NCBI RefSeq assembly: GCF_001629705.1
Contig: NZ_CP015378.1
Span: forward strand, 2,604,001 to 2,668,000
Origin: Fictibacillus phosphorivorans
Lineage (GTDB): Bacteria > Bacillota > Bacilli > Bacillales > Fictibacillaceae
Reading direction: 5' to 3'
Length of the DNA stretch: 64,000 bases
The notes under the pieces were generated by a model that did not search any database, was not told the DNA's origin, and was given only the letters and a program-made list of their open reading frames with translations. This document shows positions 17,706 to 26,125 of the stretch, in pieces. The position numbers and the translations under genes are program-made. Position 1 is the stretch's first letter; each line of letters starts with the position of its first letter.

Positions 17706-19130
17706 TTATAATTCGCTCAACATTGCATTCAACGAATTTATTCTTGTTTGTAACGGGATTTTTGCTTCATTTAGCATTTTTTTGTAAATATCCAATATCA
17801 TAGTACTGTATGTCGTTCCTGGAATGGCCCATTTTCCGTTCAGTTGCCCCCATGTCACGGCACTGCCTCTTTGGACATATTGGAACCTGGGATCAACGAG
17901 AGGATATTGGGAAGGTAGAGGCTGTGTTGAAGCATAAGCAAACAAGTGCTGGATGTGGGCTAAGACGCCTTCTTGAGGAGTTTTAAACACAGCTGATTCG
18001 TTCTTGCCTGTCGCACCGATTCCTGCATAATTATTCTGCGATGCCTTTACGTTGCCTTCAAAGCGAAAGTATCCTGTTTCTTGAACAGCCTGAGCAAATG
18101 CCACATCTCCTCTAATTCCGTACACCTGTCCGATTTGAAGGTAAAGAGCAGCTACAGAAGGCGCATTCGGATTTACCTTCCTAACAAATCGATCCATCTC
18201 ATCCGCTGTGAGTAACGTTGAACCTCCAATCGTCAGTCCCTTTGGAGACTCTGGTTTTGGCGGTTCTGGATTTGGCTTTGGTGGCACTGGACTTGGCTTT
18301 GGCGGTTCTTGGACTGGAGGCTGCTGATTTGTGCTCTTCTCTACCACATAAGCATCCACGACACCTTGCGAACGAATCGTCTTAGCAAAATTCTCTGCGT
18401 ACTCTCGATTTTGAAAAGCTCCAGCTTGAACTCTGTAATACGTTTTGTTTCCGCTTTTTATTTCGTCAATAAAGGCTGTAATGTTTTGTTTGGCTAGAAG
18501 TGAAACTCGAGTTACCGCATTCTCTTTTTGTTCAAATGCTCCTGCGATCACATTGAAAATTTGTGTTTGTGTAATCTGTACCTGTTTTTTTGGAAGAGAA
18601 AGACTTTGTGCGATTCCTTTTGCAATGGCGATAGACACGTCATTTTGAAAATCTTCTCTTTTTAAAAGAGCCAAATTTTTCTCGTTATCCAAAAAAAGTA
18701 CTTCTAGTAAGACGGCAGACTTTTTTGTTTCACGAAGCACGTGAAAATCAGCTTGTTTTTGTCCTCTGTCGCGCGCACCGTACTTACTCATAACAGCAGC
18801 GACTGATGCATGTAAAACGTTTTGTATCTTTTTCGTTTCAGCACCCGCTCGCTGGTGCACATAGCTTTCAAAGCCTTCTCCCCCACCGATGTTCTGGTGG
18901 ATAGACACTAACAGTTCTGCATTCTTGCTGTTTGCTAAATTTGTTCTTTCTTCTAATGATACGGTTGTATCACCTGTTCGAGTCATGATGACCGTCACTT
19001 CATAGTTGTTTTCAAGATTACTCTGTATCTTTTTGGCGATTGCCAGATTATATACTTTTTCAAATTGCTCTTTATTTACCGCTCCTGGATCATTACCTCC
19101 ATGGCCCGGGTCAATGATTATGACTTTCAA
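17706..19130 (-). CDS. Cell-wall hydrolase: amidase + SPOR repeats + glucosaminidase
   Basis: A 474-residue three-part enzyme. Residues 1-175 are an Amidase_3 N-acetylmuramoyl-L-alanine amidase with zinc ligands in DPGHGGNDPG, SIHQNIGG and the catalytic Glu in VLLEVLFLDN. About 187-265 are two SPOR-type repeats (FNVIAGAFEQKENA; YRVQAGAFQNREYAENFA). A Pro-rich linker (268-300) leads to a LytG-like glucosaminidase (FAQAVQETGYFRFEG...NNYAGIGATG). There is no signal peptide, as in the B. subtilis mother-cell autolysin CwlC, which also joins Amidase_3 to SPOR. The start is TTG 19130 with AAGGTGA. A mother-cell lysis role is inference; an endolysin is the alternative. Confidence 0.85.
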   Translation of the reverse strand: MKVIIIDPGHGGNDPGAVNKEQFEKVYNLAIAKKIQSNLENNYEVTVIMTRTGDTTVSLEERTNLANSKNAELLVSIHQNIGGGEGFESYVHQRAGAETKKIQNVLHASVAAVMSKYGARDRGQKQADFHVLRETKKSAVLLEVLFLDNEKNLALLKREDFQNDVSIAIAKGIAQSLSLPKKQVQITQTQIFNVIAGAFEQKENAVTRVSLLAKQNITAFIDEIKSGNKTYYRVQAGAFQNREYAENFAKTIRSQGVVDAYVVEKSTNQQPPVQEPPKPSPVPPKPNPEPPKPESPKGLTIGGSTLLTADEMDRFVRKVNPNAPSVAALYLQIGQVYGIRGDVAFAQAVQETGYFRFEGNVKASQNNYAGIGATGKNESAVFKTPQEGVLAHIQHLFAYASTQPLPSQYPLVDPRFQYVQRGSAVTWGQLNGKWAIPGTTYSTMILDIYKKMLNEAKIPLQTRINSLNAMLSEL

Positions 19131-19275
19131 ATTGTCACCTTCTTATTTCTCCAATAGAAGCGCTTTTTAAAATGAAAATGGCGCTTACTTCTATTAAAAA
19201 GGATTTGGCGGTATACTAAAAGAGCCATATGACTATTTTTATAAAATTGGATATTTGACTAAGGTGGGTAACAGA

Positions 19276-20007
19276 ATGGAAGCTGCTTTATTTGGAAGTG
19301 TTTTATCTGCATTAGCAACCGGTTTTGGTGCACTGCCTGTTCTTTTCTGGTCTCAGGTAACACACCGGTTTCGCGACATCTTGCTTGCTCTTACCGCAGG
19401 TATCATGGTCGCTGCTTCAACGTTCAGCTTGATTCCTCAAGCTCTTGAACTATCAAACTTAACAGTCCTTACGATTGGTATCACACTCGGTACCCTAACA
19501 CTCTTACTCTTAGAAAGATTCGTTCCGCACGTTGATCTTGATCATTCTAAGATATTTAAAGGCATTGATGCTAAAGCCTTTCTTGTCATTGCTGCGATTA
19601 CCTTGCACAATCTGCCGGAAGGCCTTTCTGTTGGTGTCAGTTATGCAAGTGACAATACAGGACTTGGCGGATTGATCGCATTTGCGATCGGACTTCAAAA
19701 CGCACCAGAAGGTCTGTTAGTTGCCCTTTTTCTCATTCATCAAAATATGAATCGATTCAAGGCATTCCTTATTGCCACATTAACGGGTGCTGTTGAAATC
19801 GTTACAGCTTTGCTTGGGTATGTGCTCACTTCCTATGTAGAGAATCTTGTACCGTATGGGCTTTCCTTTGCAGCCGGTGCTATGCTCTTTATCGTATACA
19901 AAGAACTCATCCCTGAAAGCCATGGTGACGGTCATGCCCGATCTGCTACTTTATCCTTTATCGCCGGGCTCTTGATCATGATTTACTTAACTCAAATCTT
20001 TGGATAA
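19276..20007 (+). CDS. ZIP-family divalent metal transporter
   Basis: A 243-residue membrane protein with about eight helices. The metal path is marked by HNLPEGLSVGVSY in helix IV and NAPEGLLVALF in helix V, the latter with Asn where many ZIP proteins have His. Zinc, iron or manganese are possible substrates. I start at ATG 19276 because AAGGTGG lies nine bases upstream; an in-frame TTG at 19255 precedes that site. The gene is divergent from the amidase gene. Confidence 0.88.
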   Translation: MEAALFGSVLSALATGFGALPVLFWSQVTHRFRDILLALTAGIMVAASTFSLIPQALELSNLTVLTIGITLGTLTLLLLERFVPHVDLDHSKIFKGIDAKAFLVIAAITLHNLPEGLSVGVSYASDNTGLGGLIAFAIGLQNAPEGLLVALFLIHQNMNRFKAFLIATLTGAVEIVTALLGYVLTSYVENLVPYGLSFAAGAMLFIVYKELIPESHGDGHARSATLSFIAGLLIMIYLTQIFG

Positions 20008-20010
20008 ATA

Positions 20011-20056
20011 AACAGCAAAAACTATCTTCTACCTTAGTTTTTGCTGTTTTTTTTTA
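20011..20056. terminator. Terminator after the ZIP gene
   Basis: AACAGCAAAAACTA pairs with TAGTTTTTGCTGTT, followed by T9. The minus-strand yolD-like gene also ends here. Confidence 0.88.
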
Positions 20057-20073
20057 TGCCTATTTTTGCGTAT

Positions 20074-20403
20074 CTATGTGTACTCCACGTCCATAATGTC
20101 AGTCACTTTTAAAATATGCATCCGTTTCTCTTCATTGAGCACCCTTAATTCTTTTTTATATTCGTCCATATAATGCACATAGCCTATAAGTACGAGCACT
20201 TTGCCTTTTTCAAAATACGTAAACTTCAGCGCTTGGTTCTCTTCCATTGCAAAACAGATGGTCTCATTGAATTCTTCATACTTTTGTTCATCTAATTCTG
20301 GCTTTCTTCCATAATCTAGAGCGTCCTGATGCTCTCTTAACATTTTAACGTGCTCAGGCAGCATCATGGCCGTCCACTTAATCGTTCCTCTGTCACGAAT
20401 CAC
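20074..20403 (-). CDS. YolD-like protein
   Basis: A 109-residue cytosolic protein of the YolD family, small partners usually encoded with UvrX/YqjW-type Y-family polymerases. RDRGTIKWTAMMLPEHV near the start and the YVHYMDEYKKELRVL segment are typical. It follows the polymerase gene by 15 bp, so the LexA boxes upstream of that gene should govern both. The biochemical role is not established. Confidence 0.87.
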   Translation of the reverse strand: MIRDRGTIKWTAMMLPEHVKMLREHQDALDYGRKPELDEQKYEEFNETICFAMEENQALKFTYFEKGKVLVLIGYVHYMDEYKKELRVLNEEKRMHILKVTDIMDVEYT

Positions 20404-20418
20404 CGTTCTTCCGCCCCC

Positions 20419-21675
20419 TTATGCCTTATGTCCGCCTAAAAGTCGGCTTCTGTATAGTGCTGTTCCTCCTTTTGTATAAGAAACAGCCCGCAAAAGAGAA
20501 TTGGAGCCGTACTTTTGCCTAATATCATCCATAACGTAGCCGATTTTTCTTTTCTTTGGATGGTCTAAAGAAAACAAAGTCAGCTGTGTTTCTGTATCTT
20601 CGCAAACATTAGAAAGAGCGATCGAAATCTTACGCACCGTCTCTCCTCGATAAAAGGTTTGAAGAAGTTCAAGACACACTTCATACAGCTCCATCGTAAT
20701 ATTAGATGGCTGATCAATCGATTTTGAACGATGAAAGCCGCCACCACCTTCATCTTTGCTGTACCCTAGCCCAAAACTGATCGTCCTTCCTGCTTTTCTT
20801 GCCCTTCTCGCACGCCTTGCCACCTCTTCACACATCTCCAAGATGACATGTTTGATCTCCGTTATATCTGTATAGTCCCGAAGTAAAATCTGGCTTTTTC
20901 CGTAGCTGACCTGACCTTGCATAATGGGCGCACCGATTTCAGACAGATCGATGCCCCATGCATGGTGATAGAGCTGATTTCCCATGATCCCGAATTTTTT
21001 CTCTAAAAGTTCAAGAGGATAATGCGCGAGGTCACCGACTGTTACAATACCCATCCTGTTTAAAGTCCGCTCTACTCTCGATCCGATTCCCCACATCTGG
21101 CTTAGCGGGGATAGAGGCCATAGTTTCTTCTCTACATCTTCATACCCCCACTGCGCCACTCCTTTTTTCTTCGCTTCAAGATCGAGACAAAGCTTTGACA
21201 TGAGCATGTTCGGTCCGATTCCGATCGCACACGGCAATCCAAACTCTCGCCAGATGTCACGGCGGATCCTCTCAGCAAGTTCTTGTGCACTTCCCCATAA
21301 CCTTTCTGTTCCGTCAGCTTGAAGAAAACTTTCATCCACGCTATATGTGTGGATCGACTCTGGTGGAACATACCGATGCAGCATCTTCGTAATCTCCATC
21401 GATCTTTCTAGGAAATAAGCCATCTGCGCGTTTACAACGATAATGTTTTTATTCTTTGGAATCTCAAACAGCCGGTTGCCTGTACGAATACCAAAATCAG
21501 CCTTCAGCCTCGGTGACGCTGCAAGCACCACGCTTCCCTGTCTCTCCGTATCCCCTACTACTGCCAAATGACATGTCAGCGGATTTAACCCTAAGCGAAC
21601 AGCAGCACAGCTTGCATAAAAACTTTTCATATCCATACATAAAATCGTTCGCTTAGGCATTTCATCATAGTTCAT
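20419..21675 (-). CDS. uvrX: UvrX-type Y-family DNA polymerase
   Basis: A 418-residue translesion polymerase of the UmuC/YqjW group. The palm carries the metal ligands in LCMDMKSFYASCAA (about residue 15) and SVDESFLQ (about 115). A helix-hairpin-helix (QMWGIGSRVERTLNRMG) follows, and the little-finger domain makes up the rest. I start at ATG 21675, with AGGGGTG upstream, because the longer form lacks a site. Two LexA boxes within 80 bp upstream indicate SOS induction. It pairs with the YolD-like gene, and a classical DinB polymerase lies 9 kb away. Confidence 0.92.
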   Translation of the reverse strand: MNYDEMPKRTILCMDMKSFYASCAAVRLGLNPLTCHLAVVGDTERQGSVVLAASPRLKADFGIRTGNRLFEIPKNKNIIVVNAQMAYFLERSMEITKMLHRYVPPESIHTYSVDESFLQADGTERLWGSAQELAERIRRDIWREFGLPCAIGIGPNMLMSKLCLDLEAKKKGVAQWGYEDVEKKLWPLSPLSQMWGIGSRVERTLNRMGIVTVGDLAHYPLELLEKKFGIMGNQLYHHAWGIDLSEIGAPIMQGQVSYGKSQILLRDYTDITEIKHVILEMCEEVARRARRARKAGRTISFGLGYSKDEGGGGFHRSKSIDQPSNITMELYEVCLELLQTFYRGETVRKISIALSNVCEDTETQLTLFSLDHPKKRKIGYVMDDIRQKYGSNSLLRAVSYTKGGTALYRSRLLGGHKA

Positions 21676-21700
21676 TCGACACACCCCTTTCATCACTTTA

Positions 21701-21714
21701 CGAACATCTGTTCT
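21701..21714. promoter_or_regulatory. LexA (SOS) box 1
   Basis: CGAACATCTGTTCT fits the Bacillus SOS consensus CGAACRNRYGTTCG in all but two or three positions. It lies 26 bp upstream of the uvrX start. Confidence 0.82.
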
Positions 21715-21736
21715 TTATATGTATACCCATTTTAAC

Positions 21737-21750
21737 CGAATGTATGTTCT
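21737..21750. promoter_or_regulatory. LexA (SOS) box 2
   Basis: CGAATGTATGTTCT is a second, slightly weaker match, 36 bp from the first. Two boxes suggest tight repression of uvrX-yolD, and possibly of the divergent yqzH-like gene. Confidence 0.7.
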
Positions 21751-21839
21751 TATAACAATGGTAATTTTTTCAGCAAATTTTGCAGATTGACGTTTTTGAG
21801 TCAAAAGTCTAGGATTTATAAGGAAAGTTAGGTGAAGAA

Positions 21840-22040
21840 ATGAATCGTTTATTGATAAGAAAAATGATTCAACATTCGTTGAAGGATTATTTATGGGAAG
21901 AAGAAAATTGTATATTAACGGAGAAAGAATGGGCCGATCTAGAAGAAAAAGTTTTGCGCCAGATACAAGAGGATGACCAAAATGAAGCTGTTTACAGCAT
22001 CATTCAGGACGTTCTCTATACCTATTTTACAAATAAATAA
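21840..22040 (+). CDS. yqzH: YqzH-like small protein
   Basis: A 66-residue acidic, helical protein (LIRKMIQHSLKDYLWEEENC ... WADLEEKVLRQIQEDD ... VYSIIQDVLYTYFTNK) with no membrane segment. It is divergent from uvrX, the position of yqzH in B. subtilis, and of the right size. The function is unknown. A clean terminator follows the stop directly. The ribosome site is AGGTGAAG. Confidence 0.75.
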   Translation: MNRLLIRKMIQHSLKDYLWEEENCILTEKEWADLEEKVLRQIQEDDQNEAVYSIIQDVLYTYFTNK

Positions 22041-22078
22041 GCAGGTTCCGTCTTTTGAAGAGGGAACCTGCTATTTTT
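22040..22078 (+). terminator. Terminator after yqzH
   Basis: AGCAGGTTCC pairs with GGAACCTGCT, followed by ATTTTT. Confidence 0.88.
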
Positions 22079-22129
22079 GATGTTTGGTGTGAGAGGTTTG
22101 GACTGTGATCGATGAGATTTTAAGCGGCA

Positions 22130-22394
22130 ATCCATAAGTTTCAGGCTGTCATCCACGAGTTTCGGACTTCAATCCACGAGTTTCGGACTTCAATCCACGA
22201 GTTTCGGACTTCAATCCACGAGTTTCGGACTTCAATCCACGAGTTTCGAGCCCCAATCCACGAGTTTCGAGCCCCAATCCACGAGTTTCGAGCCCCAATC
22301 CACGAGTTTCGAGCCCCAATCCACGAGTTTCGAGCCCCAATCCACGAGTTTCGAGCCCCAATCCACGAGTTTCGAGCTCCAATCCACGAGTTTC
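22130..22394. repeat. 21-bp tandem repeat array, about 13 copies
   Basis: The unit is ATCCACGAGTTTCG followed by GACTTCA (first copies) or AGCCCCA (later copies). Full units start every 21 bp from 22151 to 22382, and a diverged copy begins at 22130. Because 21 is divisible by 3 the minus strand reads as an open ETRGLGL heptapeptide repeat, which I take as an accident. It fills the gap between the convergent yqzH and SDR genes. Confidence 0.93.
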
Positions 22395-22455
22395 ATCATC
22401 AGCTCCAAAAGTCTTATAACTCTCCATTTTGTTTACATAATAAAATTATTGCAAC

Positions 22456-23247
22456 TTACTTTTGTCGAAACGATTTTCCACCTAGTGTTTCAATCAATTT
22501 TGGCATGACTTGATACATCGTACTTCCAACGTTCATCCACCATGGGAGGTTGATCTCACGAACCGGACGCTCCATCGCTTTAACAATTTTGTCTGAGACA
22601 TGCGAAGGCTGGAGCATCAGTTTTTGAACGTTTTTAACGTAATTGCCAGACTGATCAGCAAGTGTAAAGAAGTTGGTCGCGATCGGTCCAGGGTTGATGG
22701 TGGTCACGTCTACCCCTTTGTGTGCGACTTCCAAACGCAACCCGTTTGAGAATCCTAACACAGCATGTTTCGTTGCTGCGTACACGCTGGATTTTGGCGT
22801 TGAGATCTTACCGGCCTGAGAAGCAATATTCACGATATGACCACTTCCTCTTTGAAGCATATGAGGCAGAACAGCTCTCGTACAAGCCATCAGCCCCAGA
22901 ACGTTCGTTGAAAACATTCCTTCGATATTTTTCCATGGCGAATCCACAAACTCTTCAAAAATGCCGTAACCCGCGTTATTCACTAAAATATGTATGTTTT
23001 GATGTTCACTAAGGATGGTTGAAAAAACTTCCTCAACGCTGTCTGTGTTCGAAACATCTAAAATATAATAAGGGGCTTTTATATTCGTAGCTTTTAAGAT
23101 CGCTTCCTGTACCACTTTTAGCTGATCTTCTCTTCTTGCAGTAAGGATGGGCGTTGCTCCTTTTTTAGCAACATCCATAGCTAGGTGAGCGCCGAGTCCC
23201 CCTGATGCTCCTGTTATCAACACGACTTTATTTCTTAATGTACTCAT
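22456..23247 (-). CDS. yqjQ: Short-chain dehydrogenase (YqjQ-like)
   Basis: A 263-residue NAD(P)-dependent oxidoreductase. The cofactor motif is TGASGGLG near residue 13 with TARR after strand 2, which favours NADPH. The NNAG strand, catalytic Ser in NIASQAG and Tyr/Lys in YAATKHA are present. It overlaps the MBL-fold gene by 4 bp (ATGA), the same pair as B. subtilis yqjP-yqjQ. The substrate is unknown. Confidence 0.88.
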   Translation of the reverse strand: MSTLRNKVVLITGASGGLGAHLAMDVAKKGATPILTARREDQLKVVQEAILKATNIKAPYYILDVSNTDSVEEVFSTILSEHQNIHILVNNAGYGIFEEFVDSPWKNIEGMFSTNVLGLMACTRAVLPHMLQRGSGHIVNIASQAGKISTPKSSVYAATKHAVLGFSNGLRLEVAHKGVDVTTINPGPIATNFFTLADQSGNYVKNVQKLMLQPSHVSDKIVKAMERPVREINLPWWMNVGSTMYQVMPKLIETLGGKSFRQK

Positions 23248-24221
23248 CTTATAACTCCTGTTCTGCGATAATGTGATATCTTTTTCTCTTCCTCTACTCG
23301 CACTCTTCCTTCTGATTGAAGCAGATCGAGGTGTCCCACAACTTCAGATACTACTAATCCGAGTTGCTTTTCATATAATTTTGGAAATAGACGTCGACAC
23401 AGTTCAAAAACGGTTAACGGCTCATCGCTCAACAGATGTTCAAGCGTCTTTGCACGCTCGGTATGATCGTGTAAGCGTTTTGTGATCAACTGTGCTGCAT
23501 TCGTAAAAGGCTCGCCGTGTCCAGGGTATACTGTTTTTAAGTTCAGCGTGTATAGGTATTGCAATGTCTCTCGGTATTGAAGCAAGGTTCTTGGCCGCTC
23601 GGTTTCGTTCAAAGCCGGCGGTTCTAATAGGGCATTAGACGAAATATGAGGCAACAGCACATCCCCGCCGATTAAGATACCGTCTTTTTCATGATAGAGA
23701 GAAAGATGGTCTGGAGCATGTCCGGGCGTCTTTAAAAAGATGAATCCCTCGTGACCAGGCACTTCATCACCAGGTAAAGGCAGGGTGTCTGGAACAAACG
23801 CGCTTGAGAACGTACGATACTTTCGCAGCTTTAAAAGTTCTATTCTTCCAAGAGTATCTGGCACTCCAAAAGAATGATAGAGGTCGGTATAAAACGTTTC
23901 TCCCTGTTCAATAAATTTACGGTCGCCACTAACATAAGGAACGGCTTCTCTAAGCATGAGGGTCGGAACACCACTCTCTTGAATCTCTTTTGATAGACCT
24001 GCATGATCAGGGTGGTAGTGCGTGCAGATATAATAATCTAAATCTTTAAAAGTGAGCCCATGATCCTTAAGGATAGAGAGAAGCTGTTGTCTGCTTTCTT
24101 CGGTTTTTGCTCCGGAATCAACAAGCGTAACCGCATCACTTTTTAGGAGGACACAGTTTACAGGACCTACATCAAATGGTGTAGGAAGCGTAATCGGGAT
24201 AATTGCTGTTTTTTGAGTCAT
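23244..24221 (-). CDS. yqjP: MBL-fold metallo-hydrolase (YqjP-like)
   Basis: A 325-residue metallo-beta-lactamase-fold hydrolase. The zinc motif is THYHPDHAG (about residue 65), with later ligands in KTPGHAPDHLSLYH and the final YPGHGEP. A C-terminal winged-helix-like region (LTVFELCRRLF) follows. I start at ATG 24221, where GGAGG lies five bases upstream, and not at the TTG at 24233, which overlaps that site. It is translationally coupled to the SDR gene. Confidence 0.87.
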   Translation of the reverse strand: MTQKTAIIPITLPTPFDVGPVNCVLLKSDAVTLVDSGAKTEESRQQLLSILKDHGLTFKDLDYYICTHYHPDHAGLSKEIQESGVPTLMLREAVPYVSGDRKFIEQGETFYTDLYHSFGVPDTLGRIELLKLRKYRTFSSAFVPDTLPLPGDEVPGHEGFIFLKTPGHAPDHLSLYHEKDGILIGGDVLLPHISSNALLEPPALNETERPRTLLQYRETLQYLYTLNLKTVYPGHGEPFTNAAQLITKRLHDHTERAKTLEHLLSDEPLTVFELCRRLFPKLYEKQLGLVVSEVVGHLDLLQSEGRVRVEEEKKISHYRRTGVIR

Positions 24222-24246
24222 CTTTTCCTCCAAATAAAATAACTAG

Positions 24247-24276
24247 TTGACATACATATAGAAATCATAGCATAAT
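24247..24276 (+). promoter_or_regulatory. Promoter of the proI T-box leader
   Basis: TTGACA and CATAAT are separated by 18 bp, about 50 bp before the structured leader. Confidence 0.7.
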
Positions 24277-24319
24277 GTTTTTTAAAATATAAAAGAAATG
24301 CCAATTATGGCCAATAAAT

Positions 24320-24547
24320 AAATGCGTTGAAAGGGATTAGTACGTAATCTCCTCCGTTTAGAGAGTGGAATCCATAGGCTGCAAGATTTCACCGTAAAGG
24401 AATTACCGAACCTGCCCTGGAGCAGTCTGGAGAAATCTGGCGCAGTTCTGCGATAAAGACATCTTGAGCGGGCAATTAATATGCCAACAAAGGTGGTACC
24501 ACGGATCACTCCCATCCGTCCTTTATATAGGACTGGGAGTTTTTTTA
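24320..24547 (+). promoter_or_regulatory. T-box riboswitch leader, proline type
   Basis: The leader has an AGTA-containing stem I, an AGAGAG bulge, the distal-loop motif GGCTGCAAG, the conserved T-box AAGGTGGTACCACG (24490-24503) and a terminator whose arms are ACTCCCA/TGGGAGT followed by T7. The likely specifier is the CCT in GAACCTGCC (24411-24413), a proline codon. This agrees with the pyrroline-5-carboxylate reductase gene behind it. Uncharged tRNA-Pro would stabilise the antiterminator and allow transcription. B. subtilis proI has the same kind of control. Confidence 0.92.
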
Positions 24548-24574
24548 TACTCAAAAATCTGGGAGGGATCAACC

Positions 24575-25393
24575 GTGGGGACAGAAAAAATTACGTTTAT
24601 TGGTGCCGGATCTATGGCTGAGGCCATTATGGAAGGGCTCATCAAAAAAGAAAAATGGCAAGCTGATCTGATTACGATAAAAAATCGAAGCAATACACAA
24701 CGAGTGGATGAACTACGCGTTAAGTATGGTGTCGTGCCTGCGTCTACGATAGAAGAAGCTGTTGCTGGTGCTGATATCATTATTCTTGCTGTGAAGCCAA
24801 AAGATGCGCACGATGCGGTAAATAATATCAAACCATTTGTTAAGAGTCATCAGCTGATCCTTTCTGTTATGGCAGGCATCTCCACTGAAACGTTAACAGA
24901 TTGGCTTCACCTTCAAAATCCCATCATGAGAGCGATGCCAAATACATCTGCATCGATCGGATATTCTGCTACTGCACTCTCCTCAGGAAAGTTTGCCATG
25001 CAATCACATATTGAAAAGTCTCTTGAGCTATTTGAGACGATCGGAACGGTTACACTTGTACCAGAAGAAAAACTTCATATTGTTACCGGCCTCTCAGGAA
25101 GCGGCCCTGCCTATGTTTACTATATCGCGGAAGCCATGCAAAAAGCGGCTGAAGAATTAAATCTTTCCGAAGAAGAAGCAAAGACTTTAATCTCTCAAAC
25201 GCTTTTAGGTGCCTCTCTTATGCTTAAACAAACAACAGATTCCCCGATTGAGCTTAGAAGAAAAGTAACCAGTCCTGGAGGCACGACAGAGGCAGGGATT
25301 GGCAAGCTAGATCAATTTGGAGTTCAAGATGCGTTTTTAGCTTGCATCAAAAGAGCGGTGAAACGGTCTGAAGAGTTAGGAAGATTGAACTGA
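24575..25393 (+). CDS. proI: Pyrroline-5-carboxylate reductase
   Basis: Last step of proline synthesis: reduces pyrroline-5-carboxylate with NADPH. A 272-residue enzyme with FIGAGSMAEAIMEGL (dinucleotide site), the RAMPNTSASIGYSATAL segment near residue 115 and the C-terminal signature RKVTSPGGTTEAGI. The start is GTG 24575 with GGGAGGG seven bases upstream; the longer reading frame runs back through the T-box and is not translated. Stops of proI and the convergent yqzG are 4 bp apart. Confidence 0.95.
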   Translation: MGTEKITFIGAGSMAEAIMEGLIKKEKWQADLITIKNRSNTQRVDELRVKYGVVPASTIEEAVAGADIIILAVKPKDAHDAVNNIKPFVKSHQLILSVMAGISTETLTDWLHLQNPIMRAMPNTSASIGYSATALSSGKFAMQSHIEKSLELFETIGTVTLVPEEKLHIVTGLSGSGPAYVYYIAEAMQKAAEELNLSEEEAKTLISQTLLGASLMLKQTTDSPIELRRKVTSPGGTTEAGIGKLDQFGVQDAFLACIKRAVKRSEELGRLN

Positions 25394-25397
25394 ACTC

Positions 25398-25736
25398 TTA
25401 ACGAGCTGTTTCTTGGAATGAAATATTCTTAAATGCACCGCCTGGAGTTAACGTGATTGTAATAACAACTCCTTTTTCCGTAGCACCTTTCCTGATCCAA
25501 AGTTTAAATCTTTCGACATCATCTCCATTTTGAACGGTCGTTCGTCCAACATATAAATAATCTACAATATCGTAATCGGGGTAGCGCTTCCCTGTTTCGA
25601 AAACAGCGAGCCTTCCCCATTTTGCATAAGCAGGTTCTTGTACTCTTGGAGTTTCTGCAAAAACCTTAATCGGAAGTGAGCTACACACTAGAAAAACGGC
25701 CATCAAGAAGCAGAATAACTTGTTGGAAATCTTCAT
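25398..25736 (-). CDS. yqzG: YqzG-like secreted protein (DUF3889)
   Basis: A 112-residue exported protein. Residues 1-27 are a clear signal peptide (FCFLMAVFLVCSSLPIKVFA, cleavage probably after A-E-T). The mature part is a small mixed domain (YAKWGRLAVFETGKRYPDYD ... RFKLWIRKGATEKGVVITI). It is convergent with proI as in B. subtilis. The function is unknown. Confidence 0.8.
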   Translation of the reverse strand: MKISNKLFCFLMAVFLVCSSLPIKVFAETPRVQEPAYAKWGRLAVFETGKRYPDYDIVDYLYVGRTTVQNGDDVERFKLWIRKGATEKGVVITITLTPGGAFKNISFQETAR

Positions 25737-25877
25737 ACTACCAACTCCTTTTCGTTATTTTGCACCAATTCTCTCGTTTTCTCTGCAGAAATTGACGATT
25801 AGAAAAAATTGACAAGCCCTTTACTTACTCTTTATCATCTAAGTAGAAGCTAGAGCTAGATTTAGGGAGGGATTTGT

Positions 25878-26057
25878 GTGACCGAAGTAGAAATTTCCCA
25901 AAGATACCTTGAATTGCGCGTTCAGTTTGAAAAGTTCACGAAACGATCTCTTACTGACAAAGAGCTTGTTTTTATCCACTGGCTGACAGAAAAAGGAGCC
26001 ACTGTTGAAGAACACAACAGAGAAGAAAAAAAGAAGCGTTCAAAACGCAGAAAATAA
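25878..26057 (+). CDS. Small hypothetical protein, 59 residues
   Basis: An ORF reading TEVEISQRYLELRVQFEKF, then TKRSLTDKELVFIHWLTEKG and a Lys/Arg-rich tail KKKRSKRRK. The start is GTG 25878 with GGGAGGG nine bases upstream, and a terminator follows 4 bp past the stop. These support a real gene. I do not recognise the family. The basic tail could bind nucleic acid, but that is a guess. Confidence 0.65.
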   Translation: MTEVEISQRYLELRVQFEKFTKRSLTDKELVFIHWLTEKGATVEEHNREEKKKRSKRRK

Positions 26058-26060
26058 CTC

Positions 26061-26092
26061 ACCCTTCCTCTTCAAACAGGAAGGGTTTCTTT
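26061..26092 (+). terminator. Terminator after the 59-residue gene
   Basis: ACCCTTCCT pairs with AGGAAGGGT, followed by TTCTTTC. Confidence 0.75.
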
Positions 26093-26125
26093 CATTCTGG
26101 CTATAACTTTGTTCCTGATGAAAGT

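Noticed and set aside
22149..22427. Minus-strand reading frame coding for ETRGLGL heptapeptide repeats
   Set aside because: It exists only because the DNA repeat is 21 bp long. No ribosome site, and the repeat continues as DNA in a gap behind two gene ends.
24464..24574. Upstream extension of proI
   Set aside because: The frame runs through the T-box antiterminator and terminator; the GTG at 24575 has a proper ribosome site.
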